Below, in pieces: positions 1 to 8,800 of a stretch of DNA of 12,233 nt. The notes beneath the pieces were generated by a model. The model made no database searches. It was not told where the DNA came from and saw only the letters and a list, made by a program, of their open reading frames with translations. Position numbers and translations under genes: made by a program. Numbering within the stretch: position 1 is the stretch's first letter; every line of letters starts with the position of its first letter. This DNA is from Hemicentrotus pulcherrimus (Eukaryota; Echinodermata; Echinoidea; Camarodonta; Strongylocentrotidae): NCBI GenBank assembly GCA_003118195.1, contig BEXV01000147.1, forward strand, positions 180,673-192,905, in the 5' to 3' direction.

Positions 1-431
1 AAAAACAAAAGGACTGTCTATAACAGCAAAAATGTTTTCTGGCTCTCAACAGACTTTGCAGTTCACTCGGTGAAATCTAGCAAAATATTGTTATCAAAAA
101 TACGTGTTTACAGTCCTCATTGATAATCAAACTTAATCAAACTATAAACACGGATGTTTCGTGACAAAGATAACATTGTTACTTAAGCTGAACTTGTTTC
201 TTATGCGTAAGAATATCACAGAAGTATGTTTGCGATGCCCCTCAACGTACAAAAAAATAAAAATATGTGAACAAGAAAAGTAAGAGACGAATAAAGACTA
301 AAAAAGGTTTTGTAATGATTGTAAGATAAGAGCACTGTATTGTTTGGGTGTACGTGGTGTAATTTGATTCAAAATATATTGGTTTATGAATGCATTGAGA
401 GGAAGCATACATTAAAACAGCACGTATCATT
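1..431 (+). promoter_or_regulatory. 5' flank and probable 5' UTR of the CUB-SRCR-ZP gene
   Basis: AT-rich sequence upstream of the first ATG, with no supported gene on either strand. An in-frame stop (TGA at 396-398) lies upstream of the ATG at 432, so the coding region does not extend further left within this exon. An AT-rich word (AAAATATATT, 371-380) sits about 50 nt before the ATG and could act as a weak TATA-like element, but nothing else fixes a transcription start. An 8-base inverted pair (AGGACTGT at 10-17, ACAGTCCT at 110-117) may be chance. The promoter assignment is positional only. Confidence 0.35.
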
Positions 432-519
432 ATGTGGTCAATGTTAAAGTGCTCAGACAGAATGGCGCCAAGTCTGTCTTTCTTCCACATTGGTCTACTG
501 ATCTTTCTCTTACAAAGAG
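432..519 (+). CDS. Exon 1: signal peptide
   Basis: Encodes the N-terminus ending in a strongly hydrophobic core ([11 protein letters not shown]) followed by QRG, a typical secretory signal peptide. It directs the product to the ER and fits the extracellular domains that follow. Three in-frame ATGs occur at 432, 441 and 462. The ATG at 432 is the first after an upstream stop and is used for numbering. The ATG at 462 has the best initiation context (A at -3, G at +4) and gives a cleaner signal peptide, so it may be the real start. The exon ends at the donor GTAAGT (520) in phase 1, matching the phase 1 CUB exon downstream. The upstream extension [10 protein letters not shown] adds little that looks functional. 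Confidence 0.8.
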
Positions 520-2781
520 GTAAGTACTCACAAATTTTTTTTTTTTTTTGACTTCGTAATATCTATCAAAAAACATTTAAAAGTGAGGATGAATAATTTT
601 TATTGGTGTACGAGGCATGGGGTAGAAGGGGCTGGAACCTCTCCCCCAAACAAAAACAGATAAATAAATACATTAAATAACAATGAAATGACCGATAGTC
701 GGGCTACCGCTGTTCCGTTATCGGTTGACATGACGGAATGCTTATAATTGATAATTTATTTTTCTTGTATGACAACAAATGAACAGATTAGATATATTAT
801 TATTTTACTTTGCTCGCATAATTTAGAAACTGGAAAGGAGATTATTTGGACAAGAGTCTTTGGTTCCCATGGCAAAATCGTGCCGTACACCTCTGGGGAA
901 TTCTCTTAAAATCTTTATGCATGTGTGTCCTACATGCTAGCATTGTCTTTCTTTCACTCTTCATTAAAACTTTTTTTTTTTTAATTAACCATTTCCTGTA
1001 AGTGAGACAAAAATGAATAAATACAAGTGATGATAATGAATAATTACGGCCCCCCTCTTATAAATCAGTTGGCAGATGTGTCTGAAACCATCGCTTACTT
1101 GTTTACCTTCATCTTCATCTTCATAATCAGAAGTGGGTAATCAATCAATGCAAATAATCCAATATATATTTCATTTTGAAAAACACAAAACACGAAAAGA
1201 AAACACTCAAAACCAAGCGATATCATTCTGTTAGGTGTCAGTATCACGATCCCGGGCTTGTAGAGACACCACCATAATCTTACGAAAGATAGTGGTGATT
1301 TTTATTGTTCTTTCTTGAGCGATGATCAATATGTGAATGCAATGAGGCAAATTCATGAAATCTCTTCTCTCTTTTCAAAAATGTTCTGTGTTCGATCTTT
1401 GCTCGGTTATTTTCATCCTTGGAAAGGGTAATTGTGCCGACATAATAATATAATTATGTTCCTCTCCGGCTACCCAGGATTAATTGGGTACCAGGTCAAA
1501 GCTGTGGTAATATTAATTGCAAGGCTTGTAGAAAAAGCAGTATTAAATCGATGCAGCTACCCTGAGTTAATAAGACCCAATTATTGTTAGGTGTATTATC
1601 GTTCTTACTTAGCACACAATAAATGCGGAAATACTTATTCAAGGTTTGGACCTACATAACATAGTTTTACATTGAATATTTCAGACATCATGTACCATCC
1701 TACAAAGCTGGTACTAATTGTCAGATTGTTTCCGCTTGCATGTCAAACATTATCAATTGACAGTGTCAGTCTGGTGAACATACATAAGCTTTCAGATGGC
1801 TTACGAGATCGACACGTCGGTTTCGTGGACTGCCGATCTAATGGGCTTTCGCTCTGTGGGATGTGGGCCTGTAGGCTATAGCCTTTAAAAAAAATTTGCA
1901 CCCTATGGTGCGATTTTGTAAAACCTTTGGGACTGGAGGCCCTCTTGATGTGAAGGTATAGGAATGATAATTTCATGCTTCATATTTTATTTTTTTTATT
2001 TCTGTGGAGATATTTCTGTAAATTCCCTACCGATCTTTTTTTTAAAGTAAATTTTTCCTTTCTATATCTATCAGTATGCAGTGAGAACAACAATGGCCAG
2101 CAGACGATAACGCCCTATTGTGACGGGTTTCTTACTCTCCACGACGATGAACTGTCGTATCAGATCCGGGTGCCGACCTTTCCATTCGGCTTCGGTGACC
2201 CGGGAAATAAATGCCATTGGTACTTTTACGCTCCACCTGGTGACGTCATCAAGCTAGAGGTTGTTGATCTCGCTATTGGACAAAACGAATCACTCACTAT
2301 CTATGATGGCAATGAAATGATAAGCGGGCCTGGAATTGATATCAAGAATTACTTTGAACACGATTTCGTCAGTGAGAGTAATTCGTTAACGATTCTGCTT
2401 GAGTCTGGACCAATTTTCAAAGGAACAGCGGTCCTACATGTAATGCTCTTGAAACAAAAATCGAGTGAGTTTAAATGGTTTTCCTTTCTTACTTTCTTTT
2501 TAAATTATGACTTAAATCTGCAAAAAGTCTTTCCTAATACCCAATTCCTAAGATTTATGCAGTCACCCTTCCTTGGATTTTTGTTTGCAACCCCCCCCCC
2601 CCCTTCCCCCACTGTGTGGCACTGTCGGTGACTTAAAAAAATATGAATATCACTCATGAACGTTACATGTTCAAAATAAATCTCATTCACCTGAAGTAAA
2701 ATAAGCATATTTTAAGCATAAATTAAAGTCATAGTTTGAATTAGCTGTTTTTTGTGAAATACTATATATTCAAGTTTCTTC

Positions 2782-2824
<43 letters not shown>

Positions 2825-5800
2825 TTAGAAGGTGCTGGGATCATATCGGCAAACCCCAGCCAATGCGGTGGTGTCATCACTCTCGACCAATCAACGCCAT
2901 CCATTGAAATTGAGGCGACCAATCAGGAAGCTGGAAGTTATCCTGCCTACTGTAGCTGGCAAATAGCCACGCCACCATCAACCGTAGCAGTGCTCCGCTT
3001 TCTCGAAGTGCGTCTCGATTTCTACGACAGTTTCATGGTCGCTGACTCGATGGGAAACCGGCTAGCCGAATTCTTCAACATCAATTCGGCTCCCTACGAA
3101 GTGGTATCCGACTCCAACCAAATCCTATGTCTCTTTGATGCCTATGAAGTTCAGTCGGCATCGTCCCTTCGCTTTGAAGTTTACTTCAATGGTGAGTTGA
3201 TACATTTCTATACCCATGATTACGGTTGCCTAGAGTCTCATTACTGTAGTCCTTCGGAGAAGACATAAAGCCGTCGGTCCCCTGGTTGCGTATCGGTACT
3301 TCCCAGCGTACACATGCTTTCTTAGCAGTAAGGTAACAGACATACAAACAAACAAACCATAACATGGCACTTATAGTAATACTGCGTCCATAAGCTTGTG
3401 TAGGAAAATGATTATCTACATGTGAATATACCACTCCTCATTTATGAAGAGGTTTTTGACGAGTTTTATGTGGATGAAAGGAGTGAATGCAAACGCACAC
3501 TGGACTTTGAAATCATTGACAAAATAATCAGTATTTTTTTTTATTTGAATGTACGGAAAGCGATGTAGGACTACAGATACGTCGAAAATCACCCTTTATT
3601 ACTTTAAAGAGTCATCAATAATCTGGCAAGGAAGAGTTCAATTATGCCTTCACTATTTAATGTTATTTTTTCGATCCATCTCATTTTTGTTATATTTTGT
3701 TTCATTTGATTTCAAGAAACGACAACTATTTCCGACGAGGAGGCTATATACCTCATGAGTGGAGGTCACATAAGCCTCAACGAAGACCTACCGAGTGTTT
3801 CCTTTCAGACCAATGACTTCTCATCCGATTTGAGCGTTTATTTCGGTAGCTACTGGTTCTTCAAAGGCCCAACCGGATCCAAGTTATCCATCGAGATCTC
3901 GGACATGGATACAGGACCCGGGGTCTACCTAGACGTTCGGAGCGGCTTGAACACACCGATTGCCAGTCTATCCGGGAATTTCGCATTAGATCCGATCACG
4001 ACGTTGGATAACACGGCGGTTATCTGGATGTATTCGCAATGGCGGGATCCGGGTCAAGGGGTCATAGTGAACGTGAGCATAGCAGGTGTGTGTTCATTAT
4101 TATCACATTAGAAAAAGCACATTTTTAACAATAAATAGGAGAAGAAAAAAGGCCAAAAAACAAACATAATCATAGTGCCGATTTCAAGGGGGAGGGGCGC
4201 ACAAGCTTTCTGACATTTGGACAGATCCGGAAAGATATTAGACTCTTAAGTTTAAACATTATTAGGTCAAATGAACAGTATTTTACTTTGAAATTACATA
4301 CTTCCTAACCGCTTTTGGATAGATACATATAATGTCATGACCCCTATATTGTACGTGACATATTTGATAAGTGTCATATTCCTTTGACGTCATTAACTAT
4401 CATTGATAAAGGAGTTTGGATTAAACTGTATTATAAAACTTTAACAAATCTTATATTATTGAGATTAATCAATGGTCCTCTCCGGTAATAATGGAGAAAT
4501 GTAAAGCATTTGTTATCGGTTGCGTTTAATGTTTTTGTTGTTATCCTTTTTCTATAAAAATATCATCAGACGACTTCTTCGTGGATCCATCTAATACTCT
4601 CTCATCGTGTGGAGGCTATATCACCCTAGATCCAACCCACCTCCCTTCACTTTCGTTCTCCTCCCCAAACTACGGGATCCCAATCGACCAATACACGGTG
4701 TGCTACTGGTACTTCACCAGCCCACCAGGCAGCCGTGTGCGGCTCGAGTTCACCGACATCCAGACGCAGGCAGGATACGTGTATGTCTTCGACACTGTCA
4801 ACAACCCTGCAGCCACGGTATCGAGCATCGCCGGTGAGGGTGTCCTACCCCCTTTCCATTCGTCTGCAAATGGAGTCTCTGTCCTGTACAATGATCTGTC
4901 TGATAACATGAATGGGCGTGGTCTGTTGGCAGGGGTCAGTATAATTGATGGTAAGTATCAAGATACAATTTACGACGTTCATTGTTATCAAAATGATTGA
5001 TGAAATCGTTTAAAATGAACTTGCATGAATGTCACCAAAGGCTTATATACTCTTCATCGTCTTCAGTATTGTCGTACTGCATCATCAACAGGAACAGCTA
5101 CGACTTAGGCCTAAAGAACAATTTTCCACTTTGAATAAAATTCTAAGTTTCTTTTTTTTTATGCATGAATGTTATGTCAATCTGGTGAAATGTGACTCGC
5201 GTTTAGAATGATTGAACACGTCATCAGAAAATGATCATGGTATTGCGGTTTGGTTAAAGGTAAAGACCAGTGATGGAAATGCCCCAATTTCAAAAAATGA
5301 AATGGAAGCTCTCATTACCAATCATGTGAAAAAATATGTTTTGACTAATACATGATGATAAAAAAAATTGCCGGGAAACCGCCTACTAATTCATATATTT
5401 GGTAAATTTGTTTCTCTCATGGTCTGTGAGAGATATAGGGTAGTCCCATATACATCTTTCTGTGTATAGTGCTTGTAACTTTACGAAGAATGGGCCAAAT
5501 TTCTTATCATTTTGATGATCCCAGAACCTTGCAGATGCTAGATGCTAGATGATCAACCTTTTCTGATCGATTCCACAAAGTTTCTTTCACAATGCAATCG
5601 CATGACCATAACTGGTCTTTAACTTTAAGGTTAATACCGGATATTTCATACCCACGTTCACAGTCAAGATACTCAAGCAAGCTCTTTTGAAGGGTTTATA
5701 GCAGTAACGGAGCTTTTATAATGTTCATCCATTACTCTGGGATGATGAGTTACCAAATTTTTCAATTCAATATTTGCACACAGCAAACACACCTAGACCA

Positions 5801-8800
5801 GATACATCATGCGGCGGTCAAATCAATTTGAATGCCACCCAACCATATTCTGCAATTAAGACACCTTGGTACAACACACCCTCTGCGGTCCTCGCTACAA
5901 CACTCTGTTACTGGTACATAACGTGTCAAGCTGACAAGGTGATCTCGTTCCAAGTCAACGACCTGCAGACCCTCGACGCCTCTCTCACGGTCTACGACGC
6001 GATAGACACTCTTCAGAAGGAGGTAGCCATCATCAAAGGCGAAACTCTTCCGACGCCTTTCTGGTCGTCGGGGCCTGGTGTAACGATTGCTTTTGGAGAC
6101 TTTCCGTCAAGCTACGTGGAACGTGGATTCTCTGCTATAGCCTCAATATCAGGTATTATTCAACAAGTTTAAGTGCGCGCCAGGCGTCGTTTCCTGACGT
6201 TACTGCGTCTGAGACTATAGTCTGAGATTGATGCAGCCTTTGAAGCGCCATGCGAAAGTGACTTTGTTCATAAAGTGAATGTACAGTGCAGACAGTGCGT
6301 TGGATTCCTGCTCCATAAATTAATTGCCAAGATAAGCTTAATGTCGTATGTAACGAAATGATGCCTCATGGGCAACGGTTATGTACCAATGTCAATGTTG
6401 GGGAAAATGAATCGATTCACCAACAAGTCTAGGGTTTCATTCAATTTGCCGCCTACACTGATGTGATTCCAACTCTAAAATTACTATTAATCTTTTCTGA
6501 TGAGAAGTATAAACGTCAGCTATTTGTTGTATGTGTGTGTTCTATTCTGCGTAGATCCATTCACCTGGGACGAATCAACCATTATGACGTCATGCGGAGG
6601 AAACATCACCATGTATTCCACTTCAACCAGTCTGACCTTTACCACGCCCTCTTACCCAAGCCTCCAACCGACCGGATTCTTCGACTGCAGATGGTACTTC
6701 AGCGGCCAGGACGACATGGTGTACACATTAGAAGTCGTCGATCTCGACACGGCTTCAACAACTTCCTTCTATGTCTTCGACGATGGCGACGCGGTCACCG
6801 GGTCACAAGTTGCTGATCTTTCCGGCAATAACCTTGCCACAACGGTTGTTGGGTCCAAGAACGCCCTCTTTGCAAGATTCTATGATTCGTCCATGACTGA
6901 TACAGCACGAGGGCTGAAGGCAAAGGTCACACTTAGCGGTATGTGCGATCCCTGTTCTTATGTAATCTGTTCCACAATATGTCTTGTAAAAGTCCAAAGC
7001 ATTTCGTAGTCGAATTGAGAGGTTCTAAGGCATATTAACAGCATTATTGATGAAAATTGTACGAAATCCCTGGAATGTGCTCATGCGAAGCTTAGTTTTG
7101 CTTAAAACCTGTAGCATTTCAATTGTAATGAAAACATATACATTAGAATGAGAGGGAGGCCCAGAAACGTTGTTACTTTATTGAACCGGCAAGATCTCAA
7201 CACTAAGTCCTCAAACTAAAAGTGAGTATTTGAATTGTTCCAATTAATTGTCAACATAACGTTCTCTTTTTCAGTTCCTCCAAATTGGGACGACTCTTCT
7301 ACACTAGCTAGTTGCGGTGGTGGGATTACTCTAGACTTCGACACCCGAACTTTCCTTTTCACGACACCTAACTACCCGGACACCAACGGCGACCACTTTG
7401 ACTGCCGGTGGTATGTCAAGTGTCCTTCAGACACCTTCGTCTCGGTCCAGTTCGTTGACTTCCAAACAGATTCGAATTCGTTCCTCTCCCTACACGACGG
7501 AAGTTCTATCTCTGACCCGGAACTGTTTCGTGCGTCTGGGTCGGGTTACCCTGCTGTAGTAAACGCAACTGGTAACGCAATGGCTCTCCGTTTCTTCTCG
7601 AATCGGGCCACAACCGGAAGAGGCGCGTCCATCATTGTTGCATTGTCAGGAGGTAGGTCTTGCCTTGTAATTTAGAAGCAATTATAAATGCAGACGGAAA
7701 GTTGAAGTAGGCTTATGTCATTACCCAAAGCAGTATTTGAGATGGATAAAAATGATCGACCTTTCGTTCGAGGATATCGGGTATAAGTGCCGGTGACAAA
7801 ACCATGATGACCGTTTCTTCGACATGGGTCTGCTTGCTTCTCAACATTGTCAACATCATATAAACACTTCTTATTAGCATTGACAGGCGTCGCAGCATTA
7901 ATTCTGTCCAGGGGGGTGTTTCACAAAGATCCTAAGTTGAACTTATCTCTAAGTTAGACTTAACAATAATTATGGAAAGCCGTTAGCATCATTGAAAATA
8001 TTTTGTAAAAATTATTTTAAAAGGCGTAAAATGTTGATTCAAATCATTCATATTGTCTATTATCTTGGGAGATTTCATGTGCTTGATGTGGAATTTATGA
8101 AAAGTCTAAAATACTTGAATTTTGTTTTTAATTATAAGGATACAAATGGCTCTCCATAATATTTAAGTCCAACTTAGAGTTAAGTTTGACTTAGAATCTT
8201 TGTGAAACATCCCCCAGGAGTCAAAAGAATCAATCAGATGCACCATATAATTATTATCAAGTCCAAGCTACTTTTTCTCATACGGAATACCAGACACCTA
8301 AGATTTGTTTGTACATTAATCAAGCTGATATTGCACCAAGCTAATAGCTCAGTTAGAGTTTCAACAGTTGATCAATCAAAACAAAAAATACATTCGTATG
8401 TCACGTCACGTTCACAATTCCATAATATAATCAGGGACTTGCTTTCAAGTCCCTGATATAATTCAATGAAAGTTGGTAATGTATGGAACATAACTTGTAT
8501 TTGCCCACATAGATCAGGGACTTGAAAGCAGGGACTTGAAAGCACCTTTCAAGTCCCTGCATAGATCATGATATGTAATATGAATACACTTGGCATTGCT
8601 TGCTTCAATCTTCTTTCGATTGCTTGTTCAGGGGATGCTCCTACTAGTGACATCCGTTTGGTAGGCGGTAGTGGGCCTCATGAAGGACGTGTGGAACTCT
8701 ATCATGATTACATTTGGGGTACAGTGTGCGATGATGATTGGGGTTTCGAGGACGCAATGGTGGTTTGTAGGTATGAATATTACTCATTGAAGTTAAAGAA

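Larger units (their letters stand above)
2465..2828 (+). other. Intron 2 (364 bp)
   Basis: Phase 1 intron between CUB1 and CUB2. It contains a 13-base C run (2591-2603) and ends in a long CT microsatellite that doubles as the polypyrimidine tract (separate entry). No coding sequence is supported in it. Confidence 0.85.
7653..8631 (+). other. Intron 8 (979 bp) with MITE-like element and twin hairpins
   Basis: Phase 1 intron separating the CUB array from the SRCR module, and the longest after intron 1. It contains a roughly 310-bp MITE-like element (7908-8218) and two related hairpins (8430-8457, 8528-8560), each given separately. The acceptor is TTGCTTGTTCAG. Confidence 0.85.

Noticed and set aside
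371..380. TATA-like word upstream of the first ATG
   Set aside because: In an AT-rich genome such words are common and nothing else marks a transcription start; mentioned only within the 5' flank entry.
242..490. Minus-strand open frame overlapping the signal-peptide exon
   Set aside because: Low-complexity, rich in F, Y and L from AT-rich DNA, no recognisable domain and no splice context.
1463..1600. Possible SINE or old repeat around the CCTCTCCGG and GGGTACCAGG words in intron 1
   Set aside because: No tRNA-like promoter boxes, tail or paired termini can be seen; without a repeat library it cannot be supported.
1672..1881. Open frame in intron 1 after a TTTCAG, possible additional exon
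   Set aside because: No CUB, SRCR or ZP motif. A plausible acceptor with the nearby GTGAAC donor would leave phase 0 and break the frame into CUB1, which needs phase 1.
3186..3434. Minus-strand open frame across the CUB2 donor and intron 3
   Set aside because: No domain motifs; it overlaps a strong plus-strand exon end and looks like chance.
4607..4837. Alternative plus-strand frame within the CUB4 exon
   Set aside because: It is a shadow of the CUB frame, with arginine/histidine/proline-rich composition and no domain similarity.
7713..7898. Minus-strand open frame in intron 8
   Set aside because: Short, no motif, and adjacent to the MITE-like element; no evidence of a transposase.
8568..8631. 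Frame extending the SRCR exon upstream looks like a signal peptide (ATG at 8568, hydrophobic stretch ending in ACSG), suggesting an alternative first exon
   Set aside because: The hydrophobic residues come from translating the polypyrimidine tract. Similar pseudo-signal peptides precede the CUB1 and CUB6 exons. An alternative promoter cannot be excluded but has no independent support.
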